Assembly: GCF_000346465.2 (NCBI RefSeq)
Contig: NC_034013.1
Coordinates: 13,770,486-13,834,485 of the forward strand
DNA from: Prunus persica
Lineage: Eukaryota > Streptophyta > Magnoliopsida > Rosales > Rosaceae
DNA length: 64,000 nucleotides
Direction of reading: 5' to 3'
Part shown: in pieces, positions 20,163-36,641 of the stretch
How positions within the stretch are numbered: the stretch's first letter is position 1
Layout of the letters: every line of letters begins with the position of its first letter
The notes under the pieces: generated by a model
Seen by the model: the letters and a program-made list of their open reading frames with translations, nothing else
Told to the model about the DNA's origin: nothing
The model's database searches: none
Made by a program: the position numbers and the translations under genes

Positions 20163-23100
20163 ATGGCCCAATTGAAGTCCATTTCCGCCTTCTCATCCTC
20201 CAACCTCGCTTTTCACGGTCCCAAAAGAGGTACATTCTTTCTTTTCATCAGAGATAGTACATATTCTCAAAAGCAAATTCACAGAATTCTAGAAGAAAAT
20301 AGGTTCCATTTGTTCTTAGAGAAACCAGAATTCATTTCAGATTGATCATTAAGGATTTTGTAAAATTTGCGGAGAAATTAACAGTACCCAGACACTTAAA
20401 TGCTTAATTTTTAATGGAAAAATAGTTGGATTGCAGTGTGATGGTGTATATATATTCTGATATCAACATGTATCACATCTTTTGTTTATTTGAGCAGAGT
20501 CATTTCCGTATCATGGCAAAGTTTGTTGTCCAGGGAAATTATCTTCATTTCAAGAGGTAGCTATAACTATATCCATAATGCCTTGTACATATCAATTTTC
20601 TCTCCCCGTATAACTGTTGTTGATTACTTGATTTTGGTTTCTTCCTGGGTTGTTTACCCTTTTTTTCAATTTATAAATTTTACAAATAACTGGTTTCTGC
20701 AGTTGGGGGCAAGAAAGGGTGTGCTACAGGGGAATGCATTTGCGGTTTCTAGTGGCAATGGGAGTGTAACTAGAGCTCATGACAAGCAAGGTGGGGTTGC
20801 CTAGTCAGTGGTTCTTTCACACGTTGGCCTTGGTTCTGATTTTGGATGTTACCGCTGTTGTTTTCTTTTATTTATGTTTAAATGTTTTGGCTATGGAATT
20901 TGATCTGAACCTATGCATGTTGTAATTGTCTGGTTTTTCTTGTGTTTTTTATACTGACACCCACACATGTGTATATTATATGTTTTGTGGCATCTCAGTT
21001 ATTATAAGTGTACTTAATGAGTTCATTGTGGTGATCTGATATGGTGAGATGACATTAGTGAAACATTTGGACTATTGTGAAAAGTTTAGCAAATTAGAAT
21101 TTTGTATACATGTTGTGCATATCCGTGAATGTGCACATCTAGACAGTAGAACTTCCAAATCAGGGGATGATATGTAGGATTCTTCTGTAAAGATGCTTGG
21201 GTATGTTAGGTGGCATTCTAGTTTAATGCCAGCATTTCAGCCCATGGGAAGAGCAAACAAAACATCAGGTCCTTGCCTCCCCTGATATTTATTTCTGAGC
21301 TGCTGAACTCACTTGAGCCCTCAATATAGAGAATTAGATAATAAGGTAGAAAAGGCCCTTCCGAGCTTGAAGTTTTCTTTTTATTTTACTGTTAAACCAT
21401 GGCTACAGGTATGTTTGCTATGATTGTTTATTTTAAGCATGCAATAACTTTATAGACCTGTGTCCTCTAGAATTTATTTTGTGATGAGGTTTTGAAATCC
21501 CCTTTAATTAAGTCATACTGTATCTACAGATACTTCTTGCAATTTGACTGTCATTGGATACCTAGGAATATGTTTAGCCACAGAAAATTTAGAATTGTTG
21601 GATCACAACATATTCACATTCCAAGGAGTGAACGTTGCTGTTAGAGAGATAAAGGAGTTTAAATGAGATGCCATTATATGATATTTTATTTTCTAAATTC
21701 ACCCATCCACTGATTCTGTAATATACTAATATTTGAGGTCTAAGATGCTAATGTTATCTTCATATCAATGCAGTTATTAGAGCAGTGCTGCCCAGTTATA
21801 GTGAGACAGAAGTATCTGGATCTACGAAGGAAAGAGGATTACGTGGCAAGTTGAATAAGGTTGTTCTGGCCTATAGTGGTGGCTTAGACACATCAGTCAT
21901 TGTTCCGTGGCTAAGGTATTCCCCCTGTATTATCATACTGTCTGATTAAAGATTAGTGAAATCCCCTTATTGGATAGTTCTCTTCTGTGTGCAGCATACA
22001 GCCTGTTTTATGTATTCCAGGCACCATTTCTTTAGACTCAATGTTAATGCCTATTGATGAATATTGCATGTGTCGTTTCTTGTGTTTTCTAAGGTCACAG
22101 TTACTTTCTCGTTATGGTTTTGTACAATATTTTACTTGCAGGGAGAACTATGGTTGTGATGTTGTTTGCTTCACGGCCGATGTTGGTCAAGTAAGTTAGG
22201 AGTAGCAACATCTACTTCAAAGTCAAAATTTTCTTGTTTCTGCAATGTTCTTTAAGACCATGATAATTGGTTCTGACTTGCGTGTTTGCTACTTGTTTTA
22301 AAATTATCAGGGTTTAAAAGAATTGGAAGGTCTGGAAAAGAAGGCCAAGGCCAGTGGGGCTTCTCAGTTAGTAGTTAAGGATCTAAAGGAGGAGTTTGTA
22401 AAAGACTATATATTCCCTTGCTTGCGAGCTGGTGCAATCTATGAGAGGAAATACTTGCTGGGGACTTCAATGGCCCGCCCTGTTATTGCTAAGGTGATCT
22501 CTCAATTTGATGCTTGGAATGTTGTTTTAGTTATAAATTCATTACTTTTATGGATTGATATTTACACAGCCAAGACAAATGTAAAGAATAGGTTCTTGAA
22601 AAATGCATATGCTCTTCCAAGGTCTGTTCTGTCTGGTTTGATTCTGGTAGATAGAGCTGAGTATAGCTCCTTAATTACTTAGTTTTAGAACTTTTATCAT
22701 ATATTTTTTCGTGTCCACATCATGATATATCTGTTACTTTTCTCATTGAAAAAAAAATATCACAATGATTACTTCATACAATGACATTCATGAAAACAGG
22801 CCATGGTTGATGTTGCCAAAGAAGTTGGAGCTGATGCCGTAGCTCATGGATGCACAGGGAAAGGAAATGATCAGGCATGCCTTGCAACTCAGCGTTTAAT
22901 ATTACAACAACTCATGTATTTCGTTTTTTCTTTGGTCATACCAACTCATGTATTTCTTCTGACACAACCTATCTTGTCTGCTTAGGTTCGCTTTGAGCTG
23001 ACGTTTTTCGCTCTCAATCCCAAACTAAATGTTGTGGCTCCTTGGAGGGAGTGGGATATTACAGGTAGAGAAGATGCTATTGAATATGCTAAGAAGCATA

Positions 23101-24050
23101 ATGTGCCTGTCCCGGTGACAAAGAAATCCATATACAGCAGAGATGGCAATTTGTGGCACCTTAGTCATGAGGTACAATTTTTTAATCTCTTCTATTAGCC
23201 TTTTCTTTTGTCTGGATAACTACTATCTTTTCATATCAAATCTTTTTGGTTCGTCTCTAGCTTGCTGTTTGAGTTCTATAATTCTCTCTCATTTGTGTAT
23301 GTATTTATGGAATTGATCAAAGGGTGATATATTGGAAGACCCGGAAAATGAGCCTAAGAAGGATATGTTCATGTTAACAGTCGATCCAGAAGACGCACCA
23401 AATGAACCTGAGTAAGTCCCACTTTGAATCTATATATTTTAGCTCTTACTTTGTGTTCTGAGTGCATTTTCTTACGTATCTTGCCCATGCTCATTTCCTA
23501 TAGGTATGTAGATATCGGGATCATTTCCGGGATTCCGGTCTCAGTCAATGGGAAGAATCTGTCACCGGCATCTCTACTTGATCATCTAAACCAGATTGGT
23601 GGAAGACACGGAATTGGCCGTGTGGACATGGTTGAAAACCGACTCGTTGGTATGAAGAGCCGTGGAGTGTATGAAACTCCCGGAGGCACCATCCTCTTCG
23701 CTGCTGCACGTGAGCTCGAGTCTCTAACACTGGACCGAGAAACAATGCAGGTTAAAGACTCGTTAGCACTCAAATACGCCGAGCTGGTGTATGCAGGCAG
23801 GTGGTTCGACCCGCTTCGCGAATCTATGGATTCATTCATGGAGGAAATCTCAAAAACAACCACAGGATCAGTGACTCTCAAGTTGTACAAGGGTTCGATT
23901 ACTGTGACCAGCAGGAAGAGTCCGTACAGCCTGTACAGGCAAGACATCTCGTCATTTGAGAGTGGGGATGTATATGATCAAGCTGATGCAGCTGGGTTCA
24001 TTAGGCTGTACGGCCTTCCCATTAGGGTGCGAGCAATGCTTGACTCTTGA
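20163..24050 (+). CDS. Argininosuccinate synthase, chloroplastic
   Basis: Condenses citrulline and aspartate with ATP to argininosuccinate, the penultimate step of arginine synthesis, in plastids. The ATG at 20163 sits in a good plant context (CCACCATGGCC). The first exons ([22 protein letters not shown] then [20 protein letters not shown], then [20 protein letters not shown]) form a Ser-rich transit peptide. The mature enzyme starts near [20 protein letters not shown], where AYSGGLDTS is the ATP pyrophosphatase loop. It continues with [76 protein letters not shown], then [20 protein letters not shown] and YETPGG in the long last exon (about 23504-24050), ending [15 protein letters not shown]. 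All family signatures are present and no disrupting change was seen. Intron 3 is over 950 nt. Confidence 0.96.
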
Positions 24051-25042
24051 GGGATGAGGCTAGGCTCTCAATGGGTGTCTTAGTTTTATTTGCGGCGTTG
24101 GAATTAGAACCAAGGAGTGAGCTTATATAAACGTTAGCCAGTGGTTTGAACAAAAATTAAGTTGTGGCTTCAACTTATAATTCCCTTCTTTAATAAACAC
24201 AAGAACAAGTAGTTAGATTAAGGCACTCGCATATGTGCTACTTGTTTTATTTATATATTTATTTTTGTTCGATAGTTTATTTATTAATTCAAATAAATAA
24301 GGGAAATCTACTCTTGAAAAAAGAAAAATTTTAATTTGTCACAAAATATCCTCAACACCCAACATACACACTTGAATTATAGAATTTTTTTTTAATTTGT
24401 ATCAACATAGAAATGATTAAATTTCTCTAGAAAACCTATTGATTATACCTTCTAATTTTTGTCAACGTTAGCCAAAAAAGCCTAGTCCTTCAAAGCCACA
24501 CAGGCAGACCTCCTTCAAAGCTAGGCAGTTAAAGCCTGCCTAATCTCCCCCCACTAGAACAAATTGTGATCCACCGTCGTCTTGTGTGATGCAACACCAT
24601 CGTTTAAGTGAGCGTTGTCTCTTGCAAGACGACATTTTTTTCACCGTCGTATGTTAACAATTCAGACAACGGTTCTAGTATAAAACTATCGTCCATGTGA
24701 GTTTAAATTGACCGAAACATGTTATTTTCATAGTCTCATTAACTTCATGACGGCGAATTCAGTTATTTTCTGTCATCTAGATGTACAAAATTCAACAACT
24801 CACTTCAAACCAAATCGATTTTTATTAAAACAATTCTATTATTGAATTTGTGATGAATTATACCTAACAAATTCTACCACATTTATTGTTCGTATTTGTC
24901 TTTTAGTTGATTTTAGTCACATAAATAACTCTCTTTGATTGCAACACACATGTCCACTATATATCAATGTCCAGACTGCTTTAGTTAGACCTTTTTATTA
25001 GAGATATTTAGTCATATACAAGGCAAAAAACGTTTGCGGATC
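24051..25042. other. Intergenic between argininosuccinate synthase and beta-glucosidase
   Basis: No gene seen. Contains the synthase 3' UTR and AT-rich DNA, then from about 24550 a stretch rich in GTCGTC, ACGAC and CCGTCG motifs, described separately as a possible CACTA fragment. The promoter of the beta-glucosidase lies at the right end. Confidence 0.5.
24552..24682. mobile_element. Possible CACTA-type transposon end or small derivative
   Basis: The segment starts CACTAGAACAAATTG and is followed by repeated CCGTCGTC, GACGAC and ACCATCG motifs like CACTA subterminal repeats. A partial inverted match, CAACGGTTCTAGTA, occurs at about 24669-24682. No 3-bp target duplication could be identified, so either this is a decayed copy or only one end of a larger element. 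Confidence 0.35.
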
Positions 25043-28522
<3,480 letters not shown>

Positions 28523-28761
28523 TGTGTTCAAAATCTTAGACATAATAAAGCTCTAGATGGTTGATCATGCCTCCTTGATCCAACACAATTCATATTTAGA
28601 GGTAGTAGATGAGATACACATCCCAATTACAAATCTAGTAAAAACTACCAAATTGAGGCACATTCCTTTGTTTATTTAGCCTCAGAAGTACGCTATAAAT
28701 TGAAAATTACAATACTGAAATGGCAATGATTTGGAGTAGCAACAAAATTACAATTTACAAC

Positions 28762-31700
28762 TCAATATTGATGTGATGCAGAGTCAAATCTTCGGTCTCC
28801 ATCCGCTGTGGCCTGGACTTGAACTGCATACTGTAAGTTCCAAAGGATGTCCTCAAAAGATGGACGGCTTGACTCTGGACAAATACATTTGTTTGTTATA
28901 GAGATCACGATCGATAAAGATTCTTGTGAGCAAGTAGCTAGAACAATTGGTTCAACTATTTTCTTCCGGCCGTCTAGGCTATTAAGAGATGCCTGTGAAA
29001 AAATTGCAGAATTATGATCAATCAATATCCATCTATGATCAGAAAGAGGGCATGATTGTTGATAGTAGCATATATTAATAAGATCTGCATTAGGCCAGAA
29101 ATTAATTTACTTACCATATCATTTTGCATGAAAGCCTCTCTTCTATCAGACTTGGAAGGTCCAACAAGAGCCTCAAGTAATATATATCCAAAGCTATAAG
29201 CATCATCCTCTAAACTTGTCATTTGCCTGAACACAATAATTAGAGTCAACCTTGTGGTTAAAATTCAACAATCAAATAACTCACTACGGAAAACAGGCAG
29301 CAATACACAGCAAAATATGAAGTAAATCTTACCATGATGAAAGGCCATCGTTTGCCTACAAACCAAGAACACAAATCAGAACTACACAATTGAAGGGCCA
29401 ACCAATCATTTCTTTATTATGACGAGACGCACCTTAGATTTATCAGTTTCTTCTGCAAGAATGGACAATCCATAGTCACTCAATTTTGCCATGCCATGCT
29501 CATTTAGCAAGATATTGTTCGTCTTCAATCGGTTGCAGAAGAAACCAGGAATAATTCCAGTATGTAAGAATTGCACAGCTTTGGCCACACTAATTAGAAC
29601 TGCCAATCTCTCTGACCAGTCGAGAACCTTTCCAGGACTATTCCCTACACATGCATTGTTGTAATAAAGAAGTTGTTCTCCAAAAAGAATAATATGATGA
29701 AAGAAAGCTATCAGGTCAAATCAATTTTGAAGCAAACTGTTTATGAGCTTGACTTGAGTTTGAAAAGATTCCATTTTTTTGTCGAATCTAGTACCCATTC
29801 ATGTACATAAAGTATTTTAACATGATGAAAAGATGATAATTTTGTATCTTTAACCATATTAATAATTGCAAGAATCAGCATGCCAAGTGCAGTCCCATGG
29901 GCTGCTTTAGTTGAGAATTGAAATATATGCAAGCAAATATCAAGAAGTAATTATATTGGAAAACACATGCAAAAAGAGGTGCACATTTCAAATGCACCAA
30001 GAAAATATTTCATATTTAGTTTCTAAATTTACCAGAGAGATGAGCACGGAAGTTCCCATTTGGCACATATTCAGATACAAGATAGACCTTGTTTGGACTG
30101 TATTCATCTCGTACACCTCCGTGGAGGCAGTGCCCTAAAAGGCATACCAAATGCGGGTGACGGAGCTTGGCAAGTAGATCCAGCCTGAGTTTAACATTTC
30201 GAATTGAGTACTTCTTTGACAATGGCAGGCACCTTATAGAAACTAGAGTCCCATTGTATAGTCTTCCTTTGTAAAGCTGAATGTCAAAGGAAAGAAGCTT
30301 ATAATGCAGATTAAAGTTTTAATGGTTCGTTGGTTTAGTTAAGCTGGCATCACAATCATTATTTAAAGTGATTGAAAGGGCTCAACTTAGACAGAGATGA
30401 AACTATACCTTCCCATATGAACCTTCACCCAAAAAGACAGAGTTGTCAAAGTTGTTGGTAGCTTCCATCAACTCTTCTAAAGCAAATGTCCTGCACACTG
30501 GGAGACCTTGTATACCTACTTTTGCAGCTTGTGAAATATACCCTGAAGAACATAAAAGAACCAACTTGGCCAGCTTAAATGTTCATCCATTTTTTAAATG
30601 AGGATCTGTCTACAGAAAATGAGAAAAAAAGAAATCTACATTCTTGTTAGTGGTTGACCTACTTGCATTTGCTAGAATCTCAGAGGAGAGCCCTACTGCT
30701 GAGTTATCTTCCACTGATTTATGCAGTAAATGCTGCTCCGATATCCCCCGAGGGTAATATCTTCTGCAGAAAATGATAAAGCTTAAAACCAAAAGCACTG
30801 TAAGCACAACTAATCCTAGAATCACACCCACCAAGATCCCTACATCTTTTCCTCCATATTGTTTTTCCTTCGGGCTCACTTCCTTGCAATATGATAGTTC
30901 ATGCTGATGCTGCATACCAATGGATAAGCAATTCCCACCAAACTTAACAATTCTCTTTTCTGATTCAGTTCTCAAACAAAAAGGCAACTCACCTGTCAAA
31001 CTATTATTTGATATATCAATGTAATCAAGTTTGCTTCCACAGATTAGGTGGCCTGGAAGTGAACCACTCAACAAATTTGAAGCCAAGTTCAAGTAACTCA
31101 TATTGGGCAAAGAGAATAGGGCAGCAAGAGGTGTGCCTCTGATTGCATTGTGTGACACATCAAGGTGTTGAAGCCCGCTTAGTGTGCAATATTTCTTAGG
31201 AATCTCACCAGAGAAGGAGTTGTTGCTGAGCAAAAGCATGATCAACCCTTTTGGCATTGAGGGTAGCTTAGAATTCAATTTGTTCCCACTCAAATCCAGC
31301 ACATGTAAGCTGCTTGAGCTACTAAGATCTGGTAATGAACCCTTCAACTGGTTGTTCCTCAAGCTTAGAGTTGTAATATTGGAGAGTGAATCAAACCAAT
31401 TGGGCATAGTTTCATTTAAAAAATTGTCATCAAATTTAAGAGTCTGAAGCTTCACCATTGCAGAAACCTTGGGTGGAATTGAGCCAAAGAGGTAGTTTGA
31501 ACTCAAGTCCAGATATTGAAGGGAAGACAACCTATGAATTTTATCTGGAAGTTGACCCCAGATGCCCAAAGACACAAGACTGAGGACTTTCAAACTGTTT
31601 AGCCTTGCCAAAGTAGTCACAAAAGAATCCAAAGAGAAGGCCTCTGATAAAGTTTGGTTTGGAATTGAAAACCCATTAAAGTCACTAACTGTTGCTGGCT

Positions 31701-31944
31701 TATCACCCACAACTCTGAGCTCAGTGACAAGATTGTCCAAGCATGTCATGTGTACTTGTGAAAGTGAAGAAATAGAGCAAAAATCTATGGTGTGATCATT
31801 CCAAATTTCCAGTTGCCTTGGGTACTCTAAATGCTTCCTTAGCTGCAGAAGCACTTGGGTCTGAGATGACTGCAGTTGATGAGTACCCAGAAAAAAGAAA
31901 CTACTAGCAAAACAGAATAGCAGAAATGATCTACAACACCCCAT
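28762..31944 (-). CDS. LRR receptor-like protein with inactive kinase domain (At3g03770/At5g63410 type)
   Basis: A plasma-membrane LRR receptor pseudokinase. Exon 1 (31944-30659) codes a signal peptide (MGCCRSFLLFCFASSFFFLG), then HQLQSSQTQVLLQLRKHLEY, about ten LRRs (for example LQYLDLSSNYLFGSIPPKVS, LHVLDLSGNKLNSKLP, LDYIDISNNSLTGELP), a CxxC-like capping region and one transmembrane segment (VGILVGVILGLVVLTVLLVL). The remaining exons code the cytoplasmic kinase-like domain: CRTFALEELMEATNNFD, LGEGSYGKLYKG, RHPHLVCLLGHC, LVSEYVPNGNFRAHLS, then FCNRLKTNNILLNEHGMAKL and SDYGLSIL. Key catalytic residues are missing: the VAIK lysine is Arg (VSIRCL), HRD is replaced (GFFCNRLK), and DFG is DYG. 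The activation segment is short. Upstream in-frame ATGs at 32001 and 31974 exist; 31944 gives the best signal peptide. The stop is TGA at 28764-28762. Confidence 0.92.
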
Positions 31945-33119
31945 GAAAAATTCCCTTTTCTTAACAATGCCCATGAGGAAATTGTCTGAAATCTGCACCA
32001 AAATAAAAGAAGAATGCTTAATAAGGCTAAAAATTATTAGTCCAACAGAGTTGAAACAGGGGATGGCTCATTGAAGCTGAAACAGAAATACAGTTGTGGA
32101 GGTATAGAGAAGCTACAATAAATCAGGAAACAGAGGAAAAGACAAAAAAAGCAAGTACCGTACAAGCTAAAAGACAAAAGATTCCTCAAGCATTTGAGAA
32201 AGTTCCACGCAGCATATGAAGCACGGCAGAGACAGAGAAAAGGCAGAAGCTTTGAAGTCCCAAGATGATCACTCAACTTATTTCACTGCATTCAAGCAAA
32301 ACAAGCAAAACCCACGAAGGAAAAACAAATATATATTTGAGCAGCATGTGAAATGAATGCAATAACCATTGAAATTTTTTTTTGAATTATACCAGAAACT
32401 TGCTTTGCTGCTAATAAAGGTTTTGTTGTATAAAGAAGTGAGAAAGTGGGGTACCTCAATTTATGGCATTAAAGTTTTCCCACATGGTGCTCTTTCTTGA
32501 AGATCAGGGCTCTCTGTCTGCAGCATTAATGGAGTAGGATTTACTTCTTATACTCTGCAAACCAGTCTTCTTGCCCTCTTTCAGCAGCAACTTGAAAACG
32601 TAGAAACATCTGTCCGTCACCTTGTTTTTGGCTCATGAAAAAGTTGAGTTCTTAAGTTATAAGTTTTATAGCTGCATGTGTAATTTTACCTAGCTTTCTG
32701 CTCTCTCTTTCTTTTTCAGTAGGTTGATGACACTACGCAGATGTTTGTGTTCCAACTGCTCTTTTCTTTTCTCTTTTTGTTCTTTTAATTGCATTATGAC
32801 TAATCTTTGCAAGGGTAGATTGGTAAAAGGAATGCATATCCTTGGAACCTGTGGTTGCAACAACTTACCATATAACTTTACAGGCTGTGTAGCAAACGAT
32901 ATCAGCAGCAGTTCATTGAAAATACAAGGGCACAATAATACTAGACTAGTTGCCAGAAGTTTTCTTAGCTATATATTATGATTGGAAAATTATCATATGA
33001 TGGGATTAGATATGAACAAAAAGCATTGTAAAATCACCTTTCATGTCAGTTGGTGTCTACTAAAGTTTAAAATTCTTTTGATATTTGTTGTACTTAATAT
33101 GACTAGGTGCTTCTCTGAC

Positions 33120-33450
33120 TAAGCAGTTATGGATCAAACAATTTGGGAAGAAATGGAATTATTCGGATTCCCGACTTTCCCACATTTGTTAACACATAAG
33201 GAATGAATAAATATGTGGGTCTCATAATAAAATCCATAATCACATGACTTCAAAATTAGGAATCATATCAACTAGCGGGGGTCGTTGATCCGATTCCCAT
33301 TCATGTCCTCCCAAAAATAACCTTTCAATTTTAGAATTCTCATTCATGTGCTGATTTAATGGGAATGACTTCTTCCCATACTAATTCCGATTACTTCTCC
33401 CATTCCTAAATTCCATAATTCCTTACTTCACTCATTCTTAGTAAGTAAAC
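33120..33450. mobile_element. Possible decayed MITE
   Basis: The left part contains GGGAAGAAATGGAATTATTC GGATTCCC and the right part reads, on the other strand, GGGAGAAGTAATCGGAATTA. Similar ATTCCCATTC-type runs occur in between, giving a foldback tendency. Precise termini and target duplication were not found, so this is only a candidate. Confidence 0.28.
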
Positions 33451-34841
33451 ATGTCATAATATCACAACATGGGATAAGATATTGACAAGTAGAAGCTCAA
33501 ATTATGACATAGATTAGCATCTCTTGGCACCACAAAATAAGCCCAGCTTCAGATTCAGAGGAAATGGGACTAAAATGAAATGAACAACTTGCAAGATTGA
33601 CTAAGTCAATACAACATGAACCACTACATGGCTTTGTTTGCATCTTTTAGAGAGCGAGCTAGCACTTCCAAGTAAATATATGTGGTATATATAAGCCTCA
33701 AAACAACATGTCAGGATTTGCTCTCCCACTGGTCGTAGACGGCTTTAAAGGTCTTTTTACCTAAAGCAGCTTTGTGTGATGAGCCTACATCATATTTCGA
33801 ATACCACATGCTTGGTGGGTACCAATTCTATAACCATCAAACATATTCAGTCAATCAAAAGTTATTGGAAAATCTAGAGTAAACATAAACCTCCACATAC
33901 CACTTAAATAGAAAAGACTCATATATATACCACTTAAACAGAAAAAGTACCCCTCTGCCCACTACCCGGTACACGCCAAGATGGAGTAGTCGCGCGTGCC
34001 CACGTGTGTTGATGAATTTTGACCTCTAATATATTGCGAGTTATATATGCATGCATCAATAGTTATGATTCACTCATGCATGCGTAGGTGATTGACCGTA
34101 ACATAAAAGTTCACTATTTCTACAATAAGCATTCAGTAATTAGAGACGATGACAATATGCATCTTCAAACTTGGCAACATGAGAAGGCTCATCATAGCAA
34201 GACTGCCAAGACATTCTTTGCCCAACGTGATTGGTGCATGCAGGCGTATTTTCTGTTTCCCCTCTAGCCCAAGAAAATACAGCTGATAGATATCATTTTT
34301 TCATCATTATGCATTATTAATCAACAGTAGATTCATCGTTAAGTAAGATATATATGTGATTAAAAACTAAACTAAAAGTACAAAAAAGGAAAACCCCACA
34401 TGAATTTATGCAAAGGAAAGTAATTAGGTAAAGTCTAGGCCATGTCATGAGGGCTCCCCATGAAACGACAATGAGTGGAAGAAGAACCGCATCTAGTACG
34501 ACATCTTATTATTATGAGACCCCATGTGAAAAGAAAACCATATCTATCTACACAGAGCAGAGCCAGAGCACATCATCTGCTGCTGTCCCACCCTCCCATC
34601 CCATCTCATCTCATCCATAATAATATGAAGCCAACCCTGATCTCATCTCAGGTTGCTCAGACTCAGACTGGCCTGGCCAACACAGACAGGTAACAACACA
34701 GCGAAGCAAGCAGCATTTTAAAATGTTATAAATGATATGAATCTTACAGAGGTTTTTGGATGGGGATAAATAGTTGCATTGGCATGGCCATATTGGAGAT
34801 GACAAAACTGACTATACATATGTATATCATTTTCATATTTT

Positions 34842-34866
34842 TATCTATCTATCTATCTATCTATCT
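34842..34866. repeat. (TATC)n microsatellite
   Basis: About six uninterrupted TATC/CTAT units in intergenic DNA upstream of the LRR pseudokinase. No sign of function. Confidence 0.9.
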
Positions 34867-36016
34867 TTCAAGATGGGGCCTACCAATCCATGGTTTCATA
34901 CATCTTTAGCATCAAGGAAGATCTTTTAAGAAATGAGCATTTGATGGAATTATGATATGAGTTATTTACACTAATTAACACCCCTTGAGCTTTTCAATTT
35001 TTTCGTAAAATCCCTTTCTATTGATTTTTCATAAAATCCCTTTCTGTTGATTTTTCGTTCGAAGATTGATATTTTATATAAAAAATTTATCCAAATGACA
35101 AAGTTAGCCTTTGAGATTAGATTGCCATACATTCACTGAGGTTAAATATGTCATTAATTTAACTAAATTTTTTATGTATGAAATCATCAATTTTTAGACG
35201 AACAATCAATAAAAATGAGTTTTAAGAAATAATTTGAAACCTTAGGAGGTCTTCGTGTAATTTTTTTAAACCTCACAGGGTGTTAGTGATAAGAGTTATG
35301 ATATTAAAGGATGACAATATGCCCTACTTTTTATCATCATAATAACTAAAATAAATAAATAACAATACGCCCAGAAGAACCCATTGCCGTCGGCCCCAAG
35401 CAATGCTTTGCCAAGAAACTGAGGCCCAACAATGAGACCAAACGGGTCACAGAGGGAGCTTTGGAAGCATGGACCTGTTGGGTTATGCTTTCTTTTACAA
35501 ATTTTATTTGTGCGTGGACTCACACTGGCTTAGCTTCTAAATATTTATGAGTAAATTTAGGTTTTAGTCATAAAAAAACTTTCACTTTTGAAAAAAGTCA
35601 AAAAATTTTCAAAAAAGACAGAAAGACCCCTCAACTTTCAAACCAAAGACATGCAAATGTAAAGGATTCTTTAGAAAATCCAAAAATAAATAAGGACATT
35701 TTTGTCCATTTTAGCTTCTTTTAAAAATATTTCTCTCTCCTTTGTCTTTTCTAAAATGTCCCAAAAAAAAAAAAATTATGTATCATCTTCACAAAATGGT
35801 AGGATATCAACACTTTATCCCGCATAATCCCTCCAAAATGAAAAATCATTCACCTAGGTGACCTATACCGTCATTTCCTTCTTACCTTAGATTTAGTGAC
35901 ATATCTAATCCAATTATATTATAGGCACCAAACAATCCCTATATGCCTATCCAAAATACACAAACATAACTTACCAAAAAAAGAAAGAAAAATAAGGGGA
36001 ATAAGGGGCTTATAAC

Positions 36017-36209
36017 TAGGGTTGTGCAGTTAGACCGTAGATACTAGAAATTGCCGTTTTTCGATCGAAATTTTCGGTCGGCAAACTTTTGAATTTTCTA
36101 GTCAACAACTGGTTGCGGTGGGATGACAGAGCCAAAATGGTGCAAATGCGGTTGCAGGATACCAAAATTCGTTGACAACCGCAACCGAACCGATACAGAG
36201 GTCTTCTTC

Positions 36210-36295
<86 letters not shown>

Positions 36296-36633
36296 TATCT
36301 TCTTCCTCTTATCTTTCTCTTTGTCTCAATCTCTCTGTCTCAACGACGTTATCACCACTCTCTATCTCGATCTCTCTGCCTCAACAATGACGCCGAACCA
36401 AGTCCATAATCCACCCTCCCCTTTGCCTTAACGACATCGCTGCTCTCACTCTATGTTCTCAATTTTTTTTTTCTTAATTTTTTTTTTTGCAAATTTAGTA
36501 ACTGACCGATACTGATTGCCACCACAATAACCATCACCCTCGATAACAGACATTGTGCGGTTCAACGATGGTTTAGATTTTGGCTATATTGCAAGATCTA
36601 GGCTGGTTTCCGGTTACGCCATTAACACCCCTA
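36017..36633. mobile_element. hAT-like non-autonomous element, about 617 bp, carrying a CT microsatellite
   Basis: The left end is TAGGGTTGTGCAG and the right end, on the other strand, TAGGGGTGTTAATGG, so the termini are roughly inverted. Flanks are CTTATAAC (36009-36016) and CTTATAAT (36634-36641), an 8-bp target duplication with one mismatch. The left subterminal part holds GCGGTTGC and ACCGCAACCGAACCGA, motifs very like those of the hAT copy at 14961, so the two belong to the same broad group. Inside is a long CT repeat (36215-36292) and no transposase. The mismatch in the duplication and drift in the termini suggest an older insertion than the 15-kb copy. Confidence 0.65.
36215..36292. 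repeat. (CT)n microsatellite
   Basis: Two long uninterrupted CT runs separated by CTCC, about 78 bases in all, inside the hAT-like element. It produces artificial Ser-Leu open frames in the region, which are not genes. Confidence 0.95.
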
Positions 36634-36641
36634 CTTATAAT

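Larger units (their letters stand above)
31945..36008. other. Gene-poor region upstream of the LRR pseudokinase
   Basis: The first 600 bases or so are the pseudokinase leader and promoter, with possible leader introns. After that I see no coding region that can be supported. Notable pieces are a TATC microsatellite (34842-34866) and a block at about 33120-33450 with inverted similarity between its flanks (GGGAAGAAATGGAATTATTC on the left, AATTCCGATTACTTCTCCCA on the right), possibly a decayed MITE. Short frames at 34475-34805 and 35296-35523 lack any recognisable domain. Confidence 0.5.

Noticed and set aside
34475..34805. Small open frames in the gene-poor region
   Set aside because: Short, overlapping on opposite strands, and without any known motif.
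36123..36431. Two overlapping Ser-Leu rich open frames
   Set aside because: They are produced by the CT microsatellite and have no other coding character.
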